NCBI RefSeq assembly: GCF_900240405.1
Contig: NZ_OEQK01000002.1
Location: 372,001 to 436,000 of the forward strand
DNA length: 64,000 bases
Direction: 5' to 3'
Source: Salirhabdus sp. Marseille-P4669
Lineage (GTDB): Bacteria > Bacillota > Bacilli > Bacillales > Alkalibacillaceae
In this document: positions 54,804 through 64,000 of the stretch, in pieces
Position numbering within the stretch: the stretch's first letter is position 1
How the letters are laid out: every line of letters starts with the position of its first letter
The notes under the pieces: model-generated
Database searches by the model: none
What the model saw: the letters and a program-made list of their open reading frames with translations, nothing else
Told to the model about the DNA's origin: nothing
Made by a program: the position numbers and the translations under genes

Positions 54804-56171
54804 TTACTTCATAATCCGCTTAATAATCTTCAAGCCTCGCTTTGAATTCGGATAACGAATGGCCATATCAAATGCTGTTGTTTGCTTGAGTACGCTTTTA
54901 TGATGAGAAAAGGAGTCAAAGGATGCTTTTCCATGATAAGCGCCCATACCACTCGTTCCAACACCACCAAATGGGAGATAAGGGTTTGCGAAATGGAAAA
55001 TAGTATCGTTTATGCAACCACCTGCATATTGAATGTTTTCAATTATCCAATCTTGATTCCTTCGATTCTCTGAAAAATAGTAAAGGGCAAGAGGTTTTGG
55101 TGCCTTTAAAATATGTTCTTTTACGTCATCCAAATTGGAAAAGGTAAGTAACGGTAATACAGGTCCAAAAATTTCATCCTTCATTACCGGATGATCCCAT
55201 GTTATATCCTCGACAACTGTTGGAGCAATTTTTTGACTTACCTCATCCACTTTTCCACCAATTGCGGTTCGACCGTCATTCATGTAGTCTTTTAATCTGT
55301 TAAAATGACGTCCATTTATGATTTTCGTATATTCTTCATTTTGAAGCGGATCTTGACCATATAAATCTGCTATAGCTTTATCTAGTTTTTCAAGAAAAGC
55401 AGTCTTTACATCCTCGTGTACAAGTAAATAATCGGGGGCAATACACGTTTGCCCAGCATTGATAAATTTACCCCATGCCGTCCGTTTTGCCGCAAGATCA
55501 AGCTTAGCATCTTTATCAATAATACATGGACTTTTACCGCCTAATTCAAGGGTTACAGGAGTTAAATATTTACTTGCCTTCTCCATTACAATTTTTCCAA
55601 CCTGGGGGCTTCCGGTAAAGAAGATATAGTCAAACTCTTCATTTAGAAGGGCTTCGCTTACATCTCTTTCTCCTTCCACAACCGTAATGTAATTTTCATC
55701 AAAGGTTTCCTTGATCATGATAGATAGCAGCTTTGATACAGTTGGCGTAAATTCAGACGGTTTAATAACAGCACAATTACCAGCTGCAATTGCCCCCACT
55801 AATGGCGCAATTGTTAAATTAAGTGGATAATTCCATGGACTAATAATTAACGTAACACCATAAGGTTCTTTGTAGATATAGCTTTTGGAACCGGTATGAG
55901 AAATAGGTGTTTTCACTTTATCAGGCTTCATCCATCTGTTTAACTTTTTTAAAGCATCCGATACCTCGGAATATAAGATACCGATCTCTGTTGAAAAGGC
56001 CTCGTATTCGGACTTATTTAAATCCTTTTTTAAGGCTGCATACATTTCTGCTTCATATGTTTTGAGCATTTTTTTCAACCGCTCTAGCTGTTGCTTCCGA
56101 AATGTATATGGTAATGTTTTACCACTATGAAACCATTCCTTTTGAGCACGTACTTTTTTTGGAATATCCAT
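54804..56171 (-). CDS. Aldehyde dehydrogenase (YwdH/class 3 type)
   Basis: 455 aa. Catalytic Cys in NAGQTCIAPDY near 236, Glu in TLELGGKSP near 206, FTGSPQVGK (NAD region) and PWNYPLNLTIAPL. Class 3-like enzymes oxidise medium or long-chain aldehydes and end with a hydrophobic/basic tail, as here (RYPNSKRGLKIIKRIMK). ATG 56171 has AAGGAG eight bases upstream; the in-frame GTG 56180 lies in the SD. It directly follows rnz and probably shares its transcript. Confidence 0.92.
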   Translation of the reverse strand: MDIPKKVRAQKEWFHSGKTLPYTFRKQQLERLKKMLKTYEAEMYAALKKDLNKSEYEAFSTEIGILYSEVSDALKKLNRWMKPDKVKTPISHTGSKSYIYKEPYGVTLIISPWNYPLNLTIAPLVGAIAAGNCAVIKPSEFTPTVSKLLSIMIKETFDENYITVVEGERDVSEALLNEEFDYIFFTGSPQVGKIVMEKASKYLTPVTLELGGKSPCIIDKDAKLDLAAKRTAWGKFINAGQTCIAPDYLLVHEDVKTAFLEKLDKAIADLYGQDPLQNEEYTKIINGRHFNRLKDYMNDGRTAIGGKVDEVSQKIAPTVVEDITWDHPVMKDEIFGPVLPLLTFSNLDDVKEHILKAPKPLALYYFSENRRNQDWIIENIQYAGGCINDTIFHFANPYLPFGGVGTSGMGAYHGKASFDSFSHHKSVLKQTTAFDMAIRYPNSKRGLKIIKRIMK

Positions 56172-56186
56172 ATTAATCACTCCTTC

Positions 56187-57101
56187 TTATACTTGAACAC
56201 GATCAAAATCCTGAACGAATACCGTATTAGGAAATACTTTTTGTGCCTCTTCTACTATTGGTTGCATATCCTCTGCTTGATATCTAGAGGATATGTGGGT
56301 TAATAAAAGCTTATGCACTTTACCAGCTAAAGCTAATTGTGCGGCTTGATTAGCGGAGGAATGATAGTATTCATAGGCTAAATGCTCGTCATTCGCACCG
56401 AATGTTGCTTCGTGTACAAGTATATTGGAGTCTTGGATAAACGGTATATGCTCTTTAGAAAAACGGGTATCTCCTAAAATGGTTACGACATTCCCTTGTT
56501 TAGGTGGCCCGACGAAATCCTTTCGATAAAGAATGGTTCCATCTGCCAGTGTAATCTGTGGATTTTCCTTAATTTCCTTATAAATCGGTCCAGGCTTAAT
56601 TCCAGCTTCTTTTAATCTTTCCGGCATTAGCTCGCCAATTTTATTTTTCTCCTCTATTCGATAGCCATAAGAATCGATTCCGTGCTGCAGTTTTTTCGTA
56701 TAGATTTTAAACTGCTCGTCTTCAAAAAGGAGTCCCTCATTTATTTCAATGAAATGCACCTCATATTTTAAATGGGTTTGGCTAACTTCTAAAGCGGTTT
56801 CCACAAAATGACGAATACCAATCGGTCCATAAATTTCTACTGGCTCTGTTCCCCCTTGAAAAGATCTACTACCAAGTAAACCAGGTAAACCAAAAATATG
56901 GTCTCCGTGTAAGTGGGTAATAAAGATCTTTTCGATTTTCCTTGGTTTTATGGATGTGTGCAATATTTGGTGTTGGGTCGCTTCTCCGCAATCAAACAAC
57001 CATACTGTTCCTCGTTCTTGAAGTAGTTGTAGGGCGATAGATGATACATTTCTATTTTTAGATGGAACTCCTGCACCAGTTCCGAGAAAATACAATTCCA
57101 T
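56187..57101 (-). CDS. rnz: Ribonuclease Z
   Basis: 304 aa MBL-fold nuclease that matures tRNA 3' ends. Motifs: [13 protein letters not shown] at the start, [20 protein letters not shown] near 60, [16 protein letters not shown] and LLTHISSRY. Full length. SD AGGAGG eight bases before the ATG. Same order (namA-rnz neighbours) as B. subtilis yqjM/yqjK. Confidence 0.95.
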   Translation of the reverse strand: MELYFLGTGAGVPSKNRNVSSIALQLLQERGTVWLFDCGEATQHQILHTSIKPRKIEKIFITHLHGDHIFGLPGLLGSRSFQGGTEPVEIYGPIGIRHFVETALEVSQTHLKYEVHFIEINEGLLFEDEQFKIYTKKLQHGIDSYGYRIEEKNKIGELMPERLKEAGIKPGPIYKEIKENPQITLADGTILYRKDFVGPPKQGNVVTILGDTRFSKEHIPFIQDSNILVHEATFGANDEHLAYEYYHSSANQAAQLALAGKVHKLLLTHISSRYQAEDMQPIVEEAQKVFPNTVFVQDFDRVQV

Positions 57102-57135
57102 TTTTAATCCTCCTGGCTGTTGGGAGAGTTTATAC

Positions 57136-58158
57136 TTATACGTTCCAACCTCGCTTATATTGCTCTGGTCCTTCGATCGTTACCTTTAATTCATCTGCGG
57201 CTTGTTTCGGCCAATAGGGATTACGTAAAAAGGCTCTAGCAATAAATATTAAATCTGCGCGATTGTTTTGAAGAATTTCCTCTGCCTGTAGACCACTTGT
57301 AATGAGACCAACAGCTCCAGTTGGAATATTTGCTTCCTTTTTAATTATTTCGGCATAGTTCACTTGATATCCTGGGTAAGATTTCACTTTTACTGGTACA
57401 ACCCCGCCAGTGCTACAATCTATTAAATCGACACCTTGTTTATGCATTTCTTTAGCAAAATAGAGCATATCTTCTATCGTATTACCGCCTTCACCGTACT
57501 CATTTGCGGAAATACGAACAAACAGCGGTCCACTCCATACTTCTTGAACAGCTTCAATAATTTCCCTTAATAGGCGGTAGCGATTTTCGGTAGATCCTCC
57601 GTATTCGTCTGTTCGTTTATTTGTTAATGGGGATAGAAACTGATTGATTAAATATCCGTGGGCACCATGAATTTCGATGACATCAAAACCAGCTTCCTTT
57701 GCACGCTTTGCTCCCGATTTGAATGCACCAATCGTTTCCTGTATTTTTTCAATTGTCATTTCTTTAGGCGTTTTATAGGCATCACTAAATGAAAGTGCAG
57801 AAGGTGCGAATATTTCTTCTTGTACAGCTGCTTTTCTACCAGCATGCCCTAATTGGATGCCGCTTTTGGCCCCGTGGCGATGGACACCTTCATTGATTTT
57901 CTTGAATCCTTCTACATGCGCATGACTCCATATCCCTAAATCCTGTGGGGAGATCCGGCCTTCAGGTGTAACTGCTGTTGATTCAACAATAATTAATCCA
58001 GCTTGACCTGCTGCACGACTTTCATAATGAGTTAGGTGAAATGGTTTTACCATTCCGTCTTCTGTTTCTACAGAATACATGCACATTGGTGACATGACGA
58101 TGCGATTTTTAAAGGTTACGTTTTTTATTGTAAATGGTGTAAATAATTTAGCTGTCAT
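57136..58158 (-). CDS. namA: NADPH dehydrogenase, old yellow enzyme family
   Basis: 340 aa. FMN-binding TIM barrel: [13 protein letters not shown] with the regulatory Cys region, [20 protein letters not shown] near 100 (His/His pair region), [20 protein letters not shown], and EQYKRGW at the end. YqjM-type enzymes reduce enals/enones and nitro compounds. SD GGAGG upstream. Confidence 0.95.
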   Translation of the reverse strand: MTAKLFTPFTIKNVTFKNRIVMSPMCMYSVETEDGMVKPFHLTHYESRAAGQAGLIIVESTAVTPEGRISPQDLGIWSHAHVEGFKKINEGVHRHGAKSGIQLGHAGRKAAVQEEIFAPSALSFSDAYKTPKEMTIEKIQETIGAFKSGAKRAKEAGFDVIEIHGAHGYLINQFLSPLTNKRTDEYGGSTENRYRLLREIIEAVQEVWSGPLFVRISANEYGEGGNTIEDMLYFAKEMHKQGVDLIDCSTGGVVPVKVKSYPGYQVNYAEIIKKEANIPTGAVGLITSGLQAEEILQNNRADLIFIARAFLRNPYWPKQAADELKVTIEGPEQYKRGWNV

Positions 58159-58209
58159 ATATAGTTATCCTCCATTTTTTTCGATTTATTTTTACAATAG
58201 CATATTAAA

Positions 58210-58238
58210 GCAGAAGGGCAAACTAACTCACCTTCTGC
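58210..58238 (-). terminator. Hairpin at the end of the GDPD gene
   Basis: GCAGAAGG and CCTTCTGC form an 8-bp stem overlapping the last codons; the minus-strand tail (TTTAAT) is only weakly T-rich. Confidence 0.4.
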
Positions 58239-59001
58239 GAAATGGATTCTTCCGTTTATATTTTGTTTCTAGCGGTAACTTTTCATATAAATCATAGGCG
58301 ACATCAGGAACGTCTGTAAAGATCGCAGTACAGCCTAATTGATAACACCGTACAATCGAAAAGGGCTTATTTACCGTATACACACGTAAATCAAATCCAT
58401 GCCTTTTGCACTCGGACACAAAATCGGTATTTATCAATCGATATTTTGCATGAACGCCAGTAGCACCAATGGAACGTAGGAAATGTTTTAGCCGACGAAT
58501 TTTTCTAGAAGTTAAGAAGCAAGCATTCACGTTCTTGTCTAGTTTATGCAATCTTCTAATACTGTTTTTATTAAAGCTAGAAAAGACTGTACGACCAAGC
58601 ATCCCATATGTTACAACTAAATTATAAACAATTTTCTCAAGATTCTCATAATCAATGATGTTGTTTTTTAATTCAATGTTTAAAAATAAAGAGGTTGGTT
58701 TGATCCATTGTAGCAATTCTTCTAATGTTACGAGCTTTGTGCCTTGGTACGATTTAGAAAACCAGCTTCCGGCATCCAGTTCCTTTAATTCTTCTAACGT
58801 ATAATCTTGAACCAATCCTGTTCCATTTGTTGTTCTTTTTAATTTTTCATCGTGAATTAAAATCGGAACCCCGTCTTTCGTTAATTGAACATCTGTTTCA
58901 ATACCGTCTGCTTTCATTTCCAATGCTAATTGAAAAGCAGGCATTGTATTTTCAGGAGCATATTTACTTGCACCACGATGGGCATAAATTTTTGTTGTCA
59001 C
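58228..59001 (-). CDS. yqiK: Glycerophosphodiester phosphodiesterase family protein
   Basis: 257 aa. YAHRGASKYAPENTMPAFQLAL with catalytic His and E/N metal residues, GIETDVQLTKDGVPILIHD, LELKN-type metal motif (NIELKN), and YTVNKPFSIVRCYQLGCTAIFTDVPD at the end. No signal peptide with this start, so cytosolic. GTG 59001 has AAAGGGGTGG just upstream; the ATG at 59058 lacks an SD. Hydrolyses deacylated phospholipids. Confidence 0.9.
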   Translation of the reverse strand: MTTKIYAHRGASKYAPENTMPAFQLALEMKADGIETDVQLTKDGVPILIHDEKLKRTTNGTGLVQDYTLEELKELDAGSWFSKSYQGTKLVTLEELLQWIKPTSLFLNIELKNNIIDYENLEKIVYNLVVTYGMLGRTVFSSFNKNSIRRLHKLDKNVNACFLTSRKIRRLKHFLRSIGATGVHAKYRLINTDFVSECKRHGFDLRVYTVNKPFSIVRCYQLGCTAIFTDVPDVAYDLYEKLPLETKYKRKNPFRRR

Positions 59002-59082
59002 ATTTCCACCCCTTTGTATATTCATCATGATTGTGGAAGATTTTAGCGAAAAAGTCAATGAGTAGAAGGGAGTAACGAATCC

Positions 59083-60723
59083 ATGAAATGGCAGTCGAAG
59101 GAGCAGTTAACGAATCTATTATGCTCACTAATTGAAATACCTAGTATTACAGGGACTGATGGAGAGATTGAAATTGTCCAGTATATGCATCATCTTCTTT
59201 CTGAGTATGAGTATTTTCAAGCGAATCCAACGCATCTAGCATTGCAGCCTCTTAAGGATGGAAGACAGCTATTAACAGCATTTGTTCGAAAAAATCCTAG
59301 CGTTAAAGATACGATTATCTTATTAGGTCATGTAGATGTAGTGGATGTAGAAGATTATGGTTCCTTTGTAAATCTCGCATTTCATCCAAAACAATTAACC
59401 GAAACCTTTAAAAGAGATCCACATCTATTGCCAAAAGAGGTACAAGAGGATTTGCAAAAAGGAGATTGGTTATTTGGTAGAGGCTCGATGGATATGAAGG
59501 CAGGGATTACCCTAAATTTAAGCCTGCTCGAAGCTGCGATTCATGGTGAGTTTGACGGTAATGTTTTATTAGTTGCCGTTCCAGATGAAGAAGCAAATTC
59601 GTCTGGTATGTTAGAGGTTTTACCGGTTTTAAAGCGCTTCGAGCAGCAGTTTAACATAAACTATATTACATGTTTGCAAACGGAGCCTGTTTTTCGAAAA
59701 TTTCCTGGTGAAGAGAACTTATATATGTATACTGGTTCTATTGGTAAATTGTTACCTGGATTTTATTGTTACGGGAAAGAAACCCATGTTGGGGAGCCAT
59801 TTGCAGGAGTGAATGCTAATGTAATGATTAGTTATTTAAATCAGGAATTAGAGCTTCATGAAGACTTCATTGAAAAGGTAGCAGAGGAAACAACACCACC
59901 ACCAATTAGCTTAATGAATCGGGACCTAAAAGAGGAGTATTCGGTTCAAACTCCAATTTCTGCAATCGCCATGTATAACTTGCTATATATGAAGCAAGGA
60001 ATCAAGGAAATTACGGACAAGTTAGTACAAGCAGCAAAAAGAGCAACGACACATATAGAAGAACATTATCAACAAAAAGCTGCTATTTATTCGGCACATT
60101 CCGGTATAGAATATGATGCAAATGTTAGGGTAAACATTTTATTATATGAAGAGCTTTATGAGAAAGCAGTAGAACGTGTCGGAGAACAGGAGGTACTGCG
60201 ACGGCAAAATCTACTAATTAGCAATCGGAATCATGGAGATCGAGATTTTTCTACTATTCTAGTACAAGATTTGGCTAATTTATGTAAGGATCTCGCACCA
60301 ATGATTGTATTATTTTATAGTCCGCCTTTTTATCCGGCAGTTTCCTCAAATAATCATCCTTTAATTCAACAGGTAACGAATGACATACAGCATTATGTAA
60401 AGGAAGACATGCATCTACATCTGCAAAAAGTCCAGTTTTTCCCGGGCTTATCGGATTTAAGCTTTATCGGACCGAAAACGTCAACGGAGGGGATAGACCT
60501 ACTGCAACAAAATATGCCTCTAGATGAAAAGGGGTACATTTTACGGGATGTAGATAATCCCATAACGGTACCAATATTAAATATTGGACCATATGGCAAG
60601 GATGCTCATCAATGGACAGAGAGATTGGAGCTAACCTATTCCTTTGAAACGCTACCTACGATATTAAGAAGGACAATCCATGCCATTTTTTCTTACGGAA
60701 AAAATGACAAAAACGAAAATTAG
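59083..60723 (+). CDS. yqjN: M20-family peptidase/amidohydrolase (YqjN/RocB-like)
   Basis: 546 aa, longer than most M20 enzymes, as usual for the RocB/YqjN subgroup. Metal motifs LLGHVDVVD near 85, GRGSMDMKAGITLNL near 130 and VPDEEANSSGM near 167. A large insert follows, and SDLSFIGPKTSTEG lies near 450. Substrate unknown; RocB is linked to arginine use. Starts 81 bases from the divergent GDPD gene and is followed closely by yqjP and yqjQ. Confidence 0.87.
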   Translation: MKWQSKEQLTNLLCSLIEIPSITGTDGEIEIVQYMHHLLSEYEYFQANPTHLALQPLKDGRQLLTAFVRKNPSVKDTIILLGHVDVVDVEDYGSFVNLAFHPKQLTETFKRDPHLLPKEVQEDLQKGDWLFGRGSMDMKAGITLNLSLLEAAIHGEFDGNVLLVAVPDEEANSSGMLEVLPVLKRFEQQFNINYITCLQTEPVFRKFPGEENLYMYTGSIGKLLPGFYCYGKETHVGEPFAGVNANVMISYLNQELELHEDFIEKVAEETTPPPISLMNRDLKEEYSVQTPISAIAMYNLLYMKQGIKEITDKLVQAAKRATTHIEEHYQQKAAIYSAHSGIEYDANVRVNILLYEELYEKAVERVGEQEVLRRQNLLISNRNHGDRDFSTILVQDLANLCKDLAPMIVLFYSPPFYPAVSSNNHPLIQQVTNDIQHYVKEDMHLHLQKVQFFPGLSDLSFIGPKTSTEGIDLLQQNMPLDEKGYILRDVDNPITVPILNIGPYGKDAHQWTERLELTYSFETLPTILRRTIHAIFSYGKNDKNEN

Positions 60724-60773
60724 CGGTACAATAAATGAATAGCCATTCATTTATTTGATTAGAGGGATGCAAA

Positions 60774-61733
60774 ATGATAAAGACGGAAAAATTAATGCAA
60801 ATGACCATCCCGACACCATATCCGGTAGGGGATGTACATGTGTATTTAGTAAAAGGCGATACACTAAGTCTTATTGATGCTGGGGTTCGTACAGATGAGG
60901 CTTGGGACATTTTTAAAAATCAATTGAAAGGTTTTGGCTATCTTCCTGAGGATATTGAACAAGTAATTTTAACTCATCACCATCCAGATCATACTGGATT
61001 TGTGGATAGATTTGATTGTGCTCACGGAATTTATGGTCATAAACGTAATCAGCCTTGGTTGCGCAGGGATGAGACATTTTTAGAGAACTATTTACACTTT
61101 TTTCAACAGCTCTATAGGGATTTTGGAATTCCGAATGAATTTAAATCGTTTCAGTATTCGTTAAAGGGAACACTGAAATACGGGGGAATCGGAGAGCTAA
61201 CTGGATTTTTACAAGAACATGATACACTTCCTGGGCATCCAGACTGGCAGGTAATCGAGACGCCTGGCCATGCACGAAGCCATTTATCTTTTTACAATGG
61301 AAAAGATAAATCTTTGTTAGCTGGGGATCACGTTCTTGCTCACATTTCGCCAAATCCGTTGTTGGAGCCACCTGATGAACAACATTTACCTCGACCAAAG
61401 CCATTACTAGAGCACAGGGAAGCATTAAAAAAACTACTTCCTTATGAAATAGATGCTGTATATGCAGGACATGGACCTATTTTTCATGGTGTTCAAGATA
61501 TTATTCATAAGCGACTCCAAAAACAAGAGGCAAGAGCGGATAAAGTATATCACCTCCTTCAGGATAAGCCGCTTACTGTTTACGAAACAACGAAAAAGCT
61601 ATTTCCGACAAAATACCAATCGCAACTAGGGTTAACCCTTTCGGAGACAGTCGGGCAGTTGGATTACTTAGAATCGATTGGGAAAGTAAACATTAGTAAA
61701 GAAGAGGACGCTTACGTCTATACTGCAAATTAA
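60774..61733 (+). CDS. yqjP: MBL-fold hydrolase YqjP
   Basis: 319 aa. Zinc motif LTHHHPDHTGF near 66, further ligands in ETPGHARSHLSFY (~165), LLAGDHVL and YAGHGPIFHG (~228). The C-terminal ~70 residues form a winged-helix-like appendage (AQ-type VYETTKKLFPTKYQSQL). Same family as glyoxalase II/thioesterase-like proteins. Distinct from the MBL gene at 11 kb. SD AGAGGGA. Confidence 0.9.
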   Translation: MIKTEKLMQMTIPTPYPVGDVHVYLVKGDTLSLIDAGVRTDEAWDIFKNQLKGFGYLPEDIEQVILTHHHPDHTGFVDRFDCAHGIYGHKRNQPWLRRDETFLENYLHFFQQLYRDFGIPNEFKSFQYSLKGTLKYGGIGELTGFLQEHDTLPGHPDWQVIETPGHARSHLSFYNGKDKSLLAGDHVLAHISPNPLLEPPDEQHLPRPKPLLEHREALKKLLPYEIDAVYAGHGPIFHGVQDIIHKRLQKQEARADKVYHLLQDKPLTVYETTKKLFPTKYQSQLGLTLSETVGQLDYLESIGKVNISKEEDAYVYTAN

Positions 61734-61747
61734 AGGAAGTTACCAAT

Positions 61748-62542
61748 ATGAACAAGTCCCTAAATGGAAAAAACATTATCATAACTGGAGCGTCTAGCGG
61801 AATTGGGCAACAGTTGGCATGGCAGGTTGCCGAGAACAAAGCTATGCCAATTCTTGTTGCCCGTTCCGAAGAAAAGCTCAAGAGCCTAGCAGCGGAACTA
61901 AAGGAAAAGCTTTCAATTAAATCCGCCTATTATGTGTGTGATATAGGAAATAAGGAGCAGTGGCAGCAAACAATGGAGTCTATTGTTCACGATTTTGGGC
62001 ACATTCACGTCCTTATCAACAACGCAGGCTTTGGTGTGTTTCAACAAGTGGATGAGATGGATTATCGTGATTTTGAACACATGTTTGCTGTAAATGTGCA
62101 TGGACTTATTCAAGCTTCTCAGTTCTTTTTGCTTCATATGCTAAAAAAGAAAGAAGGACATATCGTGAATATTGCATCACAGGCCGGGAAAATGGCAACA
62201 CCAAAAGCAGCAGGCTATGCATCTACAAAGCATGCCGTTTTAGGCTTTACAAATGGACTTCGCATGGAAGTAGAGAAGAAAGGGATTTATGTAACTGCTG
62301 TTAATTTAGGTCCTGTGAAAACGAGCTTCTTTCAAACCGCAGATCCTTCAGGAAGCTATGAAAAAGCAGTTCAACGCTATTTGCTTGATCCAGAAAAAGT
62401 AGCGAGAACAGTAGTGGCTAGACTATACCGACCTACTCGTGAAATCAACTTACCAAAATGGATGGAGTTCGGTAGCAGGTTATATCAACTGTTTCCAAGC
62501 TTGTTTGAAAAAGTGTTTAGAAAGCAGTTTTCGAAGAAGTGA
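61748..62542 (+). CDS. yqjQ: Short-chain dehydrogenase YqjQ
   Basis: 264 aa classical SDR. TGASSGIGQQ near 12, NNAGFGVFQQ near 89, catalytic Ser in IVNIASQAGK and Tyr/Lys in YASTKHA near 156. C-terminal region with LYRPTREINLPKW resembles DltE-like SDRs. Fifteen bases after yqjP, probably one transcript (yqjN-yqjP-yqjQ). Confidence 0.92.
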   Translation: MNKSLNGKNIIITGASSGIGQQLAWQVAENKAMPILVARSEEKLKSLAAELKEKLSIKSAYYVCDIGNKEQWQQTMESIVHDFGHIHVLINNAGFGVFQQVDEMDYRDFEHMFAVNVHGLIQASQFFLLHMLKKKEGHIVNIASQAGKMATPKAAGYASTKHAVLGFTNGLRMEVEKKGIYVTAVNLGPVKTSFFQTADPSGSYEKAVQRYLLDPEKVARTVVARLYRPTREINLPKWMEFGSRLYQLFPSLFEKVFRKQFSKK

Positions 62543-62701
62543 TGCGAGCAAGGAACATAATTGTATGGTGGATATTCTTCTAGCAAGTAGGAACCGGAAT
62601 AAGAAATCAATGTACGTTTTACTGGCTGAGTGAGGGACCGATTAATAGAATGCCTTAGCATTAATGAGAAAAGTCTAAAGAATAATACAGAAAAGTATAA
62701 A

Positions 62702-62846
62702 TACTCGTCGTTCAAAGGGAAATATTCTTCCAAAATGAAATGTTACTCATCTGTTTTCGGTATTTATTCTTCTAAATCCTGTATACGCGTCAAAAGGGCA
62801 TTTTTATTCGTCTTTCAGGTAAAAACACGCGTCGAATTCTTTTTAT
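62702..62846. repeat. Degenerate 21-nt tandem repeat tract
   Basis: Seven units begin at 62702, 62723, 62744, 62765, 62784, 62805 and 62826: TACTCGTC, TATTCTTC, TACTCATC, TATTCTTC, TACGCGTC, TATTCGTC and CACGCGTC. Spacing is exactly 21 except for one 19-base step. Read in one frame the first four units encode YSS every seven residues, but no SD or plausible start exists. It lies in the ~470-base gap between yqjQ and the coaA terminator; the rest of the gap shows no gene. Confidence 0.65.
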
Positions 62847-62967
62847 AATTCGCGCTTCATTCCAGCTTAGAAATACAGCCTGGAATTGGAAATAAGATGT
62901 ACTTTCTTTGATTTACTGCCTTTTTTATTATTCTCCTACAGCTATCCTGCCATATTTCATTTAAGTT

Positions 62968-63013
62968 AAACGACAGAAGACGTGTGAATTCCATCACACG
63001 TCTTCTGTCGTTT
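62968..63013. terminator. Bidirectional terminator between yqjQ and coaA
   Basis: A perfect 20-bp stem: the arm at 62968-62987 (AAACGACAGAAGACGTGTGA) is complementary to 62994-63013, with loop ATTCCA and AT-rich tails. Confidence 0.85.
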
Positions 63014-63950
63014 ATATTTTCCGAAGCTTTACCTTCGTTATAATATGATCCTCTTCTTTATGTAAAATAATATCCGCTCGATTTCGTGTTGGTCTAATAT
63101 TTTCTACTAAGTTCACTTTGTTAATGGTATTCCAAATTTCTGTTGCCTTCGCTTCGGCTTCTTCTTCATTCAAGCTCGCATAGCGATTAAAATAGGATTC
63201 TGGGTTGTTAAATGCAGTTTTCTTTAGTTTCTGGAATCGGTCTACATACCATCTCAATAAGTCCTCTTCTGTCGCATCCACATAAATAGATAAATCAAAA
63301 AAGTCCGAAACAAATACACTTGGAAGAGTTTTCTTTTGCATTCGAGCTGGTTGAAGGACATTAATTCCTTCTACAATGACAATATCTGGCTGTTTTAATA
63401 CGTAATGCTCATTTGGGATAATGTCATAGTACAGGTGCGAGTATACTGGTACCTGGACTTTTTTGGCTCCCGATTTTAATTGAATTAATGTATCGATAAG
63501 TGCTTTTGTATTATAGCTCTCTGGGAATCCTTTGCGGTTCATCAAATCCCGTTGCTCCAACACTCTGTTTGGATATAAATAGCCATCTGTCGTGATAATT
63601 TCAACCTTTGGATGATTTGGCCATTTGGAAAGTAATGCTTTAATAATTCGTGCTGCTGTACTTTTTCCAACAGCTACACTTCCGGCTAGTCCAATAATAA
63701 AAGGGACTTTCTTCGTTGTTTTTCCAAAAAAGATATCGGAAACAGAATGGAGCTGTTGAGATCCTGTAATGTATAAATTGATGAGCCTCGTTAATGGTAA
63801 ATAAACATTTGATACTTCTTCGATGGAAATCGTTTCGTTGACGCCTCGTAATTCCTTTACTTCTGCTTCTGTTAATGTCATGGGAGTATTCAGTCTAAGC
63901 TTTGCCCATTCGTCTTTTGTAAATGTTCGGTACGGTGAGTATTTTTCCAT
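63012..63950 (-). CDS. coaA: Type I pantothenate kinase
   Basis: 312 aa. Walker A GLAGSVAVGKSTAARI near 90, TTDGYLYPN near 122, YNTKALI, VPVYSHLYYDI and VIVEGINVLQP. First step of coenzyme A synthesis. SD GAGGGTC precedes the ATG closely. CoA supply is relevant to the many acyl-CoA enzymes of the region, but no regulatory link is visible. Confidence 0.95.
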   Translation of the reverse strand: MEKYSPYRTFTKDEWAKLRLNTPMTLTEAEVKELRGVNETISIEEVSNVYLPLTRLINLYITGSQQLHSVSDIFFGKTTKKVPFIIGLAGSVAVGKSTAARIIKALLSKWPNHPKVEIITTDGYLYPNRVLEQRDLMNRKGFPESYNTKALIDTLIQLKSGAKKVQVPVYSHLYYDIIPNEHYVLKQPDIVIVEGINVLQPARMQKKTLPSVFVSDFFDLSIYVDATEEDLLRWYVDRFQKLKKTAFNNPESYFNRYASLNEEEAEAKATEIWNTINKVNLVENIRPTRNRADIILHKEEDHIITKVKLRKI

Positions 63951-64000
63951 CTTGACCCTCTTTTTATAGTAAGATATAGCAAAAGTTTGCCAGTTATAGA

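Noticed and set aside
62630-62848. 72-codon frame containing the YSS heptads as a protein gene
   Set aside because: No SD, start upstream of the repeats is arbitrary, and the repeat period slips out of the heptad after four units.

Overview
The window looks like chromosome from a low-GC, endospore-forming member of the Bacillaceae. Evidence: AT-rich codon use, strong AGGAGG-type ribosome binding sites, frequent TTG/GTG starts, spo0A and spoIVB, AhrC, a bkd operon in the Bacillus gene order, and a long run of genes matching the B. subtilis yqi/yqj region. An OLE RNA, an R2lox-type oxidase and a methylmalonyl-CoA pathway suggest an environmental, possibly halo- or alkali-tolerant, relative of Bacillus/Oceanobacillus rather than B. 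subtilis itself. This is inference; no 16S gene is present. I see no rRNA, tRNA, CRISPR array, IS element or prophage.

Region 1 (1-8100): the end of xseA, xseB, ispA, a large structured noncoding RNA (OLE RNA, about 1707-2315) with its membrane partner OapA, dxs, a TlyA-type rRNA methyltransferase, ahrC and recN. Region 2 (8100-11900): spoIVB, spo0A with a sigma-H promoter and 0A boxes, and a metallo-beta-lactamase-fold hydrolase. Region 3 (12000-20900): a one-strand cluster of two SCP2 proteins, two dissimilar acyl-CoA dehydrogenases, enoyl-CoA hydratase, SDR, thiolase, an R2-like ligand-binding oxidase and an acyl-CoA synthetase. Together they form a complete dedicated beta-oxidation-like module whose substrate is unknown. 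The oxidase has Gln where a metal-ligand Glu is expected. Region 4 (20900-26300): a LuxR-type regulator, then a secreted/membrane cluster of two DUF6230-like proteins, a DUF6114-like membrane protein and a large coiled-coil, acidic-tailed exported protein. The first DUF6230-like gene has an in-frame amber codon just before a C-terminal membrane anchor.

Region 5 (26300-41500): a CBS-domain protein, aspartokinase, DUF2627, BkdR, then a sigma-54 promoter and the operon ptb-bcd-buk-lpdV-bkdAA-bkdAB-bkdB for branched-chain amino acid catabolism. These are followed by a bacilliredoxin, YqjA and two very small genes (57 and 50 aa). Region 6 (41500-46900): methylmalonyl-CoA mutase catalytic subunit, a fused B12-binding/epimerase protein, a carboxyltransferase and a tripeptidase. 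This would take propionyl-CoA made by the bkd pathway to succinyl-CoA. Region 7 (46900-64000): a chemoreceptor, DinB with a LexA-like box, an acetyltransferase remnant, a Zur-boxed zinc-binding lipoprotein, topoisomerase III, a type I toxin-antitoxin locus, aldehyde dehydrogenase, RNase Z, NamA, a GDPD, an M20 peptidase, YqjP, YqjQ, a degenerate 21-nt repeat tract and pantothenate kinase.

The strongest items for follow-up are the OLE RNA/OapA pair, the R2lox beta-oxidation cluster with its altered metal site, the DUF6230/DUF6114 locus with the amber codon, and the small toxin locus at 54.3-54.6 kb. All family assignments are from sequence recognition by eye; no database search was run.
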